64,000 bases of DNA, taken from Pristimantibacillus sp052113225 (GTDB taxonomy: Bacteria > Bacillota > Bacilli > Paenibacillales > Paenibacillaceae). Below the pieces are notes generated by a model that was given only the letters and a program-made list of their open reading frames with translations, ran no database searches and was not told the DNA's origin. Location of the stretch: assembly GCF_052113225.1 (NCBI RefSeq), contig NZ_JBFRCT010000006.1, forward strand, positions 1-64,000, in the 5' to 3' direction. Shown here piece by piece: positions 51,942 to 60,411 of this stretch (positions are counted from its first letter, which is position 1; each line of letters begins with the position of its first letter). Made by a program: the position numbers and the translations under genes.

Positions 51942-52853
51942 GTGGAAGCATTAAAAAGAAAAAAACGCGGTGTATCACAAACCGCTTTTCATATCATGCT
52001 GTTGCCTGCCGTCATTATCGTGATCATCTATAGTTATGGACCAATTGTAGGACTTGCTATTGCCTTTCAAGATTTTCTTCCTGCTAATGGTTGGTTTGGC
52101 TCCAAATGGATCGGTTTTGGGAATTTTGAATATTTGTGGCATATGCCAGGCGTCCTGCAAGTTCTTAAAAACACGTTTTTGATCGCGATTATGAAATTGA
52201 TCGTCGGGATGGTTTTCCCGATATTGATGGCATTGTTATTAAATGAAGTGAAGTCGATGGTATTTAAGAGATCCGTGCAAACGATCGTTTACCTTCCTTA
52301 TTTTCTTTCCTGGGTTATTTTATCCGGCATATTAATCGATATATTGTCGCCATCCGGCGGTATCATTAATGTCATGCTCGGCCATCTACACATAAAGCCC
52401 ATTTATTTTCTTGGCAATGAACATTGGTTTCGGTTTATCTTGATCGCATCGCATATTTGGAAAGAAGTTGGCTTTGATACGATTGTTTATTTGGCAGCCA
52501 TTTTAAGTATTGATAAATCGCTTTATGAAGCGGCATCGCTTGACGGGGCTGGTCATTTGAAAAAAGTATGGCATGTGACCCTTCCAGGCATGCGCCCGAT
52601 TATCGTTTTGCTGAGCGTNCTTGCTCTTGGCAATATTCTTAACGCAGGGTTTGATCAGATTTTCAATTTGTATAGTCCACAGGTTTATAGCAGTTCGGAT
52701 ATTCTGGATACCTTTGTGTATCGGATGGGTATGGAGCAGATGCAGTACGGTGTAGCGACGGCAGTAGGGCTCTTTAAATCGGTTGTATCCTTGATTCTTA
52801 TATCAGTCTCTTACTTCATGGCGTACAAAATTGCAGATTATCGAATTTTCTAG
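51942..52853 (+). CDS. sugar ABC transporter permease, LplB type (rhamnoside locus)
   Basis: 303 residues from GTG 51942, with AGGAG 8 bases before it. Six predicted membrane helices; EAA loop YEAASLDGAGHLKKVWHVTL. The ambiguous base 52619 is the third position of a GTN codon and leaves Val unchanged. Confidence 0.9.
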   Translation: MEALKRKKRGVSQTAFHIMLLPAVIIVIIYSYGPIVGLAIAFQDFLPANGWFGSKWIGFGNFEYLWHMPGVLQVLKNTFLIAIMKLIVGMVFPILMALLLNEVKSMVFKRSVQTIVYLPYFLSWVILSGILIDILSPSGGIINVMLGHLHIKPIYFLGNEHWFRFILIASHIWKEVGFDTIVYLAAILSIDKSLYEAASLDGAGHLKKVWHVTLPGMRPIIVLLSXLALGNILNAGFDQIFNLYSPQVYSSSDILDTFVYRMGMEQMQYGVATAVGLFKSVVSLILISVSYFMAYKIADYRIF

Positions 52854-52868
52854 AGGAGGCTGACAGTA

Positions 52869-53753
52869 GTGATTGAAAGACGATCATTCGGGCGAGTATC
52901 CTTTCTCGCGCTTAACTATATCGTTCTTGCCGTATTTGCATTAACCTGTTTATTTCCAATCTTGCATATGCTCGCGATGTCGTTCAGCTCCAATTCGGCT
53001 GTTACGGCCGGCTGGGTTACCATCTGGCCTCGTGGGTTTAACTTAAGTTCCTATCAGTATATATTGGATAATCCTGCATTCAAATCAGCATTCCTAGTTT
53101 CGGTGGAGCGAGTGGTCCTTGGCGTGGCGATAAATATGCTCCTGACCATACTTGCGGCTTATCCTTTGTCCAAATCAAACAACCGCTTTCGTTATCGTAC
53201 CGCTTATTCTTGGTTCTTTGTCGTCACGATGATCTTTAACGGCGGTCTGATTCCTACATTTATGATGGTAAAACAAACGGGCTTGATGGATTCGATCTGG
53301 GCGCTTATTATTCCATCGGCCGTCAACGTATTTAATATCATCCTCATGTTGAACTTTTTCCGGACGCTTCCACATGAGTTGGATGAGTCGGCTATGATCG
53401 ACGGCGCTGGAAACTGGAGAACGTTATGGAGTATTTATTTGCCTATATCGAAGCCATCTATTGCAACAATCCTGCTATTCTCTGTCATTATGCATTGGAA
53501 CTCGTGGTTTGATGGTCTTATTTATATGAATTCACCAAGCCATTATCCATTGCAAACCTACCTGCAAACGGTAATCGTATCGCATTCACTGGATAATATG
53601 AGTACAAGCGATTTGTCTGTCCTAAATTCCATTTCAGATCGGACGGTAATGTCTGCGCAGCTATTTATCTCCATACTGCCGATTCTTTGTATTTACCCGT
53701 TCCTTCAGCGATATTTCGTACAAGGATTAACACTTGGAAGTGTGAAAGGATAA
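52869..53753 (+). CDS. sugar ABC transporter permease, YtcP type (rhamnoside locus)
   Basis: 294 residues, six predicted membrane helices, EAA loop DESAMIDGAGNWRTLWSIYL, C-terminus QRYFVQGLTLGSVKG. GTG start behind GAGGAGG. Followed after 6 bases by the GH106-like gene. Confidence 0.92.
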   Translation: MIERRSFGRVSFLALNYIVLAVFALTCLFPILHMLAMSFSSNSAVTAGWVTIWPRGFNLSSYQYILDNPAFKSAFLVSVERVVLGVAINMLLTILAAYPLSKSNNRFRYRTAYSWFFVVTMIFNGGLIPTFMMVKQTGLMDSIWALIIPSAVNVFNIILMLNFFRTLPHELDESAMIDGAGNWRTLWSIYLPISKPSIATILLFSVIMHWNSWFDGLIYMNSPSHYPLQTYLQTVIVSHSLDNMSTSDLSVLNSISDRTVMSAQLFISILPILCIYPFLQRYFVQGLTLGSVKG

Positions 53754-53759
53754 TAGGGC

Positions 53760-56700
53760 ATGAACTATAAGAGTATAAAAAAACAATTTGATCAGCCGGG
53801 AATGGAATATCGTACCGTTCCGTTCTGGTCATGGAATGACGATCTGAAGCAAGATGAGCTTGATCGTCAAGTGAAGGGCTTTAAGGAACAAGGGATGGGC
53901 GGTTTCATGATGCATGTGAGGGAAGGGCTGGAAACCCCTTATCTGCAAGCCGAGTTCATGGAGCGCATCAAGGAAACCGTTGAGACTGCGAAACAAGAAG
54001 GGGTATTTGCCTGGCTATATGACGAAGACCGTTATTCTTCTGGCATGGGCGGCGGACTGGTGCCTAAGCTTGGCGGGGATGATGTTCGTGCTAAAGCCCT
54101 TACGATCGAAGTGACAACTGCGGCAACAGTGGATGCAAAGGTTCTGGCGGTTTATGAAGCGTCTATTTATAACGATTTGATTCAAAGCTTCAGGTTGTTG
54201 GAAAAGGGAACGATTAATGGAGGAATTCAGGCGAAAGACGGATGTGTCTATCTTGTATTTCGTCGTGAAATTGCCCCAGCTAATGAATGGTGCCACGGTG
54301 ATACGTATACAGATAATCTGAATCCCCGTTCTGCAGAATTATTTATTCAGTCAACTTATGAAGCCTACAAGAAAGCGGTAGGTGAAGAATTCGGCAAGAC
54401 TGTGCCAGGTATATTTACGGACGAACCAAGCATTCGTGGATTTGCTGAAGTTAATCATACCGATCGGGCTTGGATGTCTTGGACGGATACCTTCCCCGCC
54501 TATTACAAAGAAAAAAACGGATATGAGATTTGGGATGTATTGCCTTACTTTTTCTTTAAAGGCGATGGGGCAGAAAAAGCGAGATTCGACTATTGGAAGA
54601 CGATTACCGAATTGTTCTGCGAAGCGTATACGAAACAAATTGGGGAATGGTGCAGCGCAAATGGCTTGCAGTTTACCGGTCACTTCCATTCGGAAAGCAG
54701 CATGCTGGGTTCCATTCAGACAACGGGTGCGGTAATGCCACACTATCGTTATCTGGATATCCCCGGTATCGATACATTGTGTGAGCAGACGGATGAGAGT
54801 TTAACGATCAAGCAGGCAGCAAGCGTCGCCAGACAATACGGGAAGAAACGTGTCATCACTGAGACCTATGGGGTAACGGGATGGGAATTTACGTTTGAAG
54901 GACGCAGGTGGCTTGGTGATTGGCAGTTTGTCCTTGGCGTTAACTTCCTAACGCATCATCTTGCCCTTTATTCGTTGAAAGGCTGCCGTAAAAGGGATTA
55001 TCCGCCTTCCTTCAATTACAATACGAACTGGTGGGAGCATAACCACGTGCTGGAGGACTACTATGCACGGCTAGGGGCTGTACTTAGTGAAGGTGAGGCT
55101 GTTCGTGACGTACTCGTGCTCCACCCCGTTACTAGTGCATGGACAATGCTTGGTGTTGACGTGAAGGGTGAATGGGCAAATCAAGCTGGCAGAATAACAG
55201 AGGTTCAAGATTATGATGCCTCTTTCAGCCAATTTATTGATTTGTTATTAGCCTCTCATTACGACTACGACTTAGGTGATGAACTGATCTTAGAGGAATG
55301 TGGCAGTGCAGAGAAAGGGAAATTGAATGTTAATTTGGTGTCTTACTCTGTCGTTGTTATGCCTGCTATGAAAAATTTGCTCCGCTCTACGTTTGACTTG
55401 CTTCAAGCATTCTTGAGAACCGGCGGAAAAGTGATTGCATTCGGAGAATTGCCCACTTTTATTAATGGCCTGCCTTCTGGGGATGTAAAGCTGCTTGAGG
55501 AGCTGGAAGGATTTATTCAAGTGGAAGATCAGGGTGATGTTCCGACTGTACTGGAGCAAATTTTTCCTCGTGAGGTAAGCATTAAGAACAGTCATAGACG
55601 TGAAGCGGAAACGTTCCTCTATATGCTGAGAGAATTAGAAGATAGTCGGACTTTGTTTGTCGTAAACAAGGATCGGAATGGTGCTTACGACGTTGAGCTC
55701 GAGCTCAGCGGCTGCGGGAATGTCGAAGAATGGGATGTTCTAAACGGTACCGTTAAGCCAGTAAACGCTTGTTATAGAGATGGGAAAATGAAGTTCCGTG
55801 CTGCGTTTGGTCATGCGGATTCGAAGCTCTATATACTTCGCAAGACTGCGGAAGAAGGCATTTTCGTAGAACCGGAAATGGATTATTCGAACAGCAAACA
55901 ATTTGTAACAGCATTAGGTCCTGCTGCTCGTTTTTCGAGAACAGCGCCAAATGTTCTAACACTTGATAGATGCCGCTACCGGATATCTGATGATGACTGG
56001 TCCGAGGTGATGGATGTATGGATGGCCCAGCGTGATATTCGAGCGAAGCTTAAGATGAGACAGGTATATGCTAATGGCGGGTTACAACGGCATTTGTGGA
56101 TCCATGAAGCTCATGAATGCGATGGAACGCCTGTATCGCTTGAATTTGTCTTCGATGTTATTGACGTTCCTGATTCAGAGGTGCGGATTGGCATTGAAGA
56201 GGCTGAGCGTTTCAATGTGATTCTGAACGGAGCTGCTGTACCAAGCGAGTCAACGGGTTGGTATCTCGACCGCAGTATCGGAACGATTCCGCTGCCTAGA
56301 CTAGCTGTTGGTCGAAATAGTCTAATCTTAAACTGCACATATTCGCATGATATGGAGATCGAGGATTCTTTTCTCCTTGGTGATTTCGCTGTTATGTCAG
56401 ACCGCACCATAAGCAAGGAGATGGATAAGCTCCGTTTCGGCGACTGGGGGCTTCAAGGATATCTTCATTATTGCGGCAGCATCGTCTATCACTTGGAGTA
56501 TGACTATGTACCAGAAGAAGCTGAAGGTGCAATCATTCTGGAATTAGGGGACTACAAGGCAGTTACCGTCGATATTAAGGTGAATGGTAAACATGCTGGA
56601 CATATTCCTTGGTCAGCTGCGAAGAAATTGGATATCAGCGGACTACTCCTGAATGGTGTAAATCATATCGATATTGAAGTCGCGGGAAGCCCTCGCAATG

Positions 56701-56852
56701 TGTTGGGGCCGCTGCATCAAGCAGGTACCCATTACACTTGGAAAGAATGGTGGGATTATCGTCGCACTGGAGACGAATATACACCGGACTATATAACCGT
56801 TCCCTATGGATTGATGAGTCAAATTCATATCTACAAACGAGCGGCATTATAA
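53760..56852 (+). CDS. GH106-like alpha-L-rhamnosidase
   Basis: 1030 residues, no signal peptide, so cytoplasmic. The N-terminal barrel has the family look: VPFWSWNDDLKQDELDRQV, GGFMMHVREGLETPYL, VFAWLYDEDRYSSGMGGG and later TGHFHSESSML and VITETYGVTGW. The C-terminal third holds beta-sandwich domains with a jelly-roll like end. GH106 enzymes remove rhamnose from pectic rhamnogalacturonan or plant glycosides. The GH78 gene in the same locus supports a rhamnoside substrate. A weak ribosome site (GGATAATAGGGC) precedes ATG, and the gene is likely coupled to the permease. Confidence 0.8.
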   Translation: MNYKSIKKQFDQPGMEYRTVPFWSWNDDLKQDELDRQVKGFKEQGMGGFMMHVREGLETPYLQAEFMERIKETVETAKQEGVFAWLYDEDRYSSGMGGGLVPKLGGDDVRAKALTIEVTTAATVDAKVLAVYEASIYNDLIQSFRLLEKGTINGGIQAKDGCVYLVFRREIAPANEWCHGDTYTDNLNPRSAELFIQSTYEAYKKAVGEEFGKTVPGIFTDEPSIRGFAEVNHTDRAWMSWTDTFPAYYKEKNGYEIWDVLPYFFFKGDGAEKARFDYWKTITELFCEAYTKQIGEWCSANGLQFTGHFHSESSMLGSIQTTGAVMPHYRYLDIPGIDTLCEQTDESLTIKQAASVARQYGKKRVITETYGVTGWEFTFEGRRWLGDWQFVLGVNFLTHHLALYSLKGCRKRDYPPSFNYNTNWWEHNHVLEDYYARLGAVLSEGEAVRDVLVLHPVTSAWTMLGVDVKGEWANQAGRITEVQDYDASFSQFIDLLLASHYDYDLGDELILEECGSAEKGKLNVNLVSYSVVVMPAMKNLLRSTFDLLQAFLRTGGKVIAFGELPTFINGLPSGDVKLLEELEGFIQVEDQGDVPTVLEQIFPREVSIKNSHRREAETFLYMLRELEDSRTLFVVNKDRNGAYDVELELSGCGNVEEWDVLNGTVKPVNACYRDGKMKFRAAFGHADSKLYILRKTAEEGIFVEPEMDYSNSKQFVTALGPAARFSRTAPNVLTLDRCRYRISDDDWSEVMDVWMAQRDIRAKLKMRQVYANGGLQRHLWIHEAHECDGTPVSLEFVFDVIDVPDSEVRIGIEEAERFNVILNGAAVPSESTGWYLDRSIGTIPLPRLAVGRNSLILNCTYSHDMEIEDSFLLGDFAVMSDRTISKEMDKLRFGDWGLQGYLHYCGSIVYHLEYDYVPEEAEGAIILELGDYKAVTVDIKVNGKHAGHIPWSAAKKLDISGLLLNGVNHIDIEVAGSPRNVLGPLHQAGTHYTWKEWWDYRRTGDEYTPDYITVPYGLMSQIHIYKRAAL

Positions 56853-56864
56853 AGCAGCTTCATT

Positions 56865-56899
56865 ACCGGGTTTTGCGCTAAAGCGCCCGGTTCTTTCTT
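56865..56899 (+). terminator. terminator after the GH106-like gene
   Basis: ACCGGG and CCCGGT pair, enclosing a second stem GCGC-TAAA-GCGC, followed by TTCTTTCTTTTT. Confidence 0.8.
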
Positions 56900-57000
56900 T
56901 TTCATTCTGATTTGAATACCGCTCACTTGGAAGTGTAAGCTAGGAATTGATACGTTATTAGTGTCAAATTGTCTTCACTCCCAGATGGGAGCGGGGGAAA

Positions 57001-58761
57001 TTGGGAGTGAACCTCGTATTCATGCGACTCATAAAAATGCGACCTAGAAGCACATCGATATATACCAAAATGATTATTGCATTCATCATAGCGACGCTGC
57101 CAATCTATCTATTGGCTGCCTTTCTCTATAATTGGAGTACAACGATTATAAAGAAAGACATTACGGATTCAGCCCAGATTCAATCGACCAATTATATGAA
57201 GGACTTAGATGATGAGATAAAAAGATTAGCGATGATGCAGAATCAACTATTCAATAACGATTTTCTTGAGGAACTGGTTAACACAGCTGATACTGTGCGC
57301 GGTTACCGGAAAATTGAATTAATTCTAAACATTAGGGCGCAGCTGCTTACGGTGAAAAACAGCAATGACGATATTAGCGATGTTCGCATTTATCTGCCGA
57401 AGATGAAGGCAGAAATCTCTGCTGTAACGGGATACGGCGAATTAAACCCGGATATGATCACACCGGATAAATTAGCCTCAAACTATCAACTGCGTGCAAA
57501 TAATGGTCTGCTGCTTATGGATGCGTATCCCGAATATAGGGTGGTAAATGGGATGCCTGATCTGATTGTTGAAATAGAATTAGCCCCTGACGTATTGAAA
57601 AAAACGATGGTAAGCTCCATACAGCGCGATTACACGGGAGCGATTCAACTGCGGCTTAATGGTGAGCCGCTGTTCGATGAGACAATCAATGAAGGACAAA
57701 AGGATTGGTTCAAGATGGGCAGCGAAAACAAAACGGGTGAGGTTACCCTTCACGGACAAAAATTTTTGCTCATTCATGCCAAATCAACTGAATTTGATAT
57801 CATGCTGGATCATTACATCCGTAAGGACCTCATATTTGAGAAAGTAAACCAAATTGTCAAATGGACAGCTGTTTTCTTCATTCTTACTGTACTTGTCATT
57901 GCACTATACCTGATCTATATCAATCGAACGATTAGAAGACCGCTAGTAAAGATTGTCCGCGCGTTTCGGCACCTGGAAGAAGGGAACTTCGAAATGAACA
58001 TCCAGCATGACAAAAACGATGAATTTCAGTATATCTATGGACGGTTTAATGAAATGCTTGAGAATCTTAAATCGTTGATTGAGCAAGTGTACAAACAGGA
58101 AATTTTACTCAAGAGTGCGGAGCTCAAGCAATTACAATCGCAGATCAATCCGCATTTTCTATATAACTGTCTATTTAGCGTGATCAGAATGATTAAATTA
58201 GAACGGACAGAACAGTCTGTTCACTTTATGGAGCATTTGGCACATTATTTTCAATTCATTACCCGGAATGCTAAGGATACGGTAAGAATCGAAGATGAAA
58301 TTGCCCATGCGCGTAATTATTCTGTGCTTCAGCTAGCTCGGTTCTCGGATCGTATTTCCGTAGAGTTCAGTGATGTGCCTGACGATATTCGAGGCGTTGA
58401 GGTGCCGAGGCTTATTTTGCAGCCGCTTGTGGAAAATGCGTTCCTGCACGGGTTGGAAGACAAGCTGGAGGATGGGGTACTTAGAGTAAGTGTAACGTCT
58501 TGGAATGACCGAATCGTTATCGACGTGGAAGATAACGGAGATAACGGAGAGCTTGAAGTTGCGAAAATGAATCGGTTATTAGAAGAGTCGGATGAAGGAC
58601 CGGAAGTGACAGCGATCTTGAATGTTCACCGGCGATTGAAGTTTAAATATGGCGAGACAAGTGGATTAGCGGTATCGCGCAGCGAGCTTGGGGGCGTTAA
58701 AGTAAGCATGACTATTCAGCGGGAGGCGAGCTTAGATGAACCGAATGCTCATCGTGGATGA
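57001..58761 (+). CDS. sensor histidine kinase, YesM type (rhamnoside locus)
   Basis: 586 residues from TTG 57001; GTG 57007 or ATG 57022 are possible. Helix 1 at about 23-45, extracellular sensor (about 48-280), helix 2 near 288-308, HAMP (about 310-362), H385 in NPHFLYNCLFSVIRM, and the ATPase part LQPLVENAFLHG, VEDNGDNG. Its own promoter must lie after the terminator at 56865. The yesN-type gene overlaps its 3' end by 26 bases. Confidence 0.9.
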   Translation: MGVNLVFMRLIKMRPRSTSIYTKMIIAFIIATLPIYLLAAFLYNWSTTIIKKDITDSAQIQSTNYMKDLDDEIKRLAMMQNQLFNNDFLEELVNTADTVRGYRKIELILNIRAQLLTVKNSNDDISDVRIYLPKMKAEISAVTGYGELNPDMITPDKLASNYQLRANNGLLLMDAYPEYRVVNGMPDLIVEIELAPDVLKKTMVSSIQRDYTGAIQLRLNGEPLFDETINEGQKDWFKMGSENKTGEVTLHGQKFLLIHAKSTEFDIMLDHYIRKDLIFEKVNQIVKWTAVFFILTVLVIALYLIYINRTIRRPLVKIVRAFRHLEEGNFEMNIQHDKNDEFQYIYGRFNEMLENLKSLIEQVYKQEILLKSAELKQLQSQINPHFLYNCLFSVIRMIKLERTEQSVHFMEHLAHYFQFITRNAKDTVRIEDEIAHARNYSVLQLARFSDRISVEFSDVPDDIRGVEVPRLILQPLVENAFLHGLEDKLEDGVLRVSVTSWNDRIVIDVEDNGDNGELEVAKMNRLLEESDEGPEVTAILNVHRRLKFKYGETSGLAVSRSELGGVKVSMTIQREASLDEPNAHRG

Positions 58762-60370
58762 CGAGAAGCTGATTCTTGAAGGGTTAGTTCAGTTATTTAC
58801 ACAAGAAAGCACTGGGGATTTGGCTGTTTATCAGGCATCCTCGGCTATAGAGGCTTTATCGGTTCTCGCACGGAAAAAGATAGACATCTTGCTGACGGAT
58901 ATTCGTATGCCAACGATGACAGGGCTTCAGCTCGCTGAGGAGGTAAGAGAACGCTGGCCGGATTGCCGGATTATCTTCCTAACGGGTTATCATGACTTTG
59001 ACTATATTTATGAAGCAGTGAAGAGAGGTTCAGTCCGATATGTACTGAAAAGTGAAGGCGACGCCAGAATCTTTGAGGTTGTTCAAGATACCATCCAGGA
59101 GCTCGAAGAAAGCTTACGCGTTGAGTCGCTGCTTCAGCAAGCGGTTCAACTACAGAAGCGGCAAAGCTCGCATTACCGATCGTTATTCCTATCGGATTTG
59201 GCAGAGGGTCTGTTGAATGAAGAAGAATTTGAGCATAGTTCCTTTACAGATTTGGATATTCCACTTGAAAAGGAAATGCCCGTATATTTTGCCGCTGCTC
59301 GATTGGATGAAGGCTCCAAAAGGTTGAAAGGGACCGAGAAGGATTACATGTTCGCTGCACTAGACACGCTCTGTCAGCGTTATCTTCACCCTTCTGTCAA
59401 GATTACTGGCTATTCGGATTCGCATTGTTATTACTATCTTTTCATACAGCCTAAAGATGATTCCTTGCTTTCCCGTGAGATGATACATGCCTTTCTTATA
59501 GGCTCCTTTGAAACCATTCAACGTTCTGCGGAAGTGACCTTGCAGCTTCCTGTATCGTTCGCTCTCATGAATCAGTCGATGGGATGGATGGAGACGTCCA
59601 GGGCCATTCAAGTGATCAAATTACTCTTCTATCCTTATCAAGGCGAAGAACGAATTATTCTAACGGAGAAAAGCATGGCTTCTGTCAATCCTTCTGATGA
59701 GAACAGTAATTATCAGGAGCTTGCAACGCTGCAGCAGCAAGCGAACAAAATAGAGCTGTATTTGGAGAGCGGTCAAAAAGAAGCTTTGTTACAGCTCATT
59801 GAAATGCTGCGGGCGGGCCTGCGTCCCTTTATTATGGAGGATCACAAGGTTTTGGCTGCCTACAGCTCTTATTCCCTTCGTTTCTTGATAGGTTTGAATA
59901 AATTTGAGCTTTCGGATAAGCCGCAGATCCAGCCGCTATTGAACATGCTGATGAATCCGATCATTCACCGTACATGGGAGCAAGCGGTTGATATTTTGAA
60001 GGAGCTTTCTCTATTATTCTTTGAATTCCAGCGCTCTCAGACGAGCATGGTCAAAAATGATGTGATTGGAAAATTGAAAACCTATATTCATCAAAATCTT
60101 TCGGGTGATTTGTCTTTAACCAATTTATCTGAACAGGTGTATTTGAACCCGGAGTATATGTCCCGGTTGTTCAAACAAGCCGAAGGCGTGACTTTATCCG
60201 ATTACATTACGGCTCTTAAATTGGATAAAGCGAAGGAGCAGCTGAGTCTCCCCAATTTGTACGTTCAAGATATAGCCAGTAACCTGGGCTTTTCTACGGC
60301 CGGATATTTTACGCGATTTTTCAAAAAAGAGACCGGATTGACGCCGCAGGAGTTTCGGTCTAAATCATAG
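58736..60370 (+). CDS. response regulator, YesN type with AraC output (rhamnoside locus)
   Basis: 544 residues. Receiver with DDEK, D55 in ILLTDIRMPT and Lys in YVLKSE; uncharacterised middle region; AraC double HTH at the C-terminus (LSLTNLSEQVYLNPEYMSRLF, VQDIASNLGFSTAGYFTRFF). Ribosome site GGGAGG lies inside the kinase gene before ATG. It likely activates the operon at 50189 and the GH78 gene that starts 41 bases downstream. Confidence 0.92.
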   Translation: MNRMLIVDDEKLILEGLVQLFTQESTGDLAVYQASSAIEALSVLARKKIDILLTDIRMPTMTGLQLAEEVRERWPDCRIIFLTGYHDFDYIYEAVKRGSVRYVLKSEGDARIFEVVQDTIQELEESLRVESLLQQAVQLQKRQSSHYRSLFLSDLAEGLLNEEEFEHSSFTDLDIPLEKEMPVYFAAARLDEGSKRLKGTEKDYMFAALDTLCQRYLHPSVKITGYSDSHCYYYLFIQPKDDSLLSREMIHAFLIGSFETIQRSAEVTLQLPVSFALMNQSMGWMETSRAIQVIKLLFYPYQGEERIILTEKSMASVNPSDENSNYQELATLQQQANKIELYLESGQKEALLQLIEMLRAGLRPFIMEDHKVLAAYSSYSLRFLIGLNKFELSDKPQIQPLLNMLMNPIIHRTWEQAVDILKELSLLFFEFQRSQTSMVKNDVIGKLKTYIHQNLSGDLSLTNLSEQVYLNPEYMSRLFKQAEGVTLSDYITALKLDKAKEQLSLPNLYVQDIASNLGFSTAGYFTRFFKKETGLTPQEFRSKS

Positions 60371-60411
60371 CGGACCATTATACGAATGCATTAATATTCA
60401 TAAAGGGGAGC

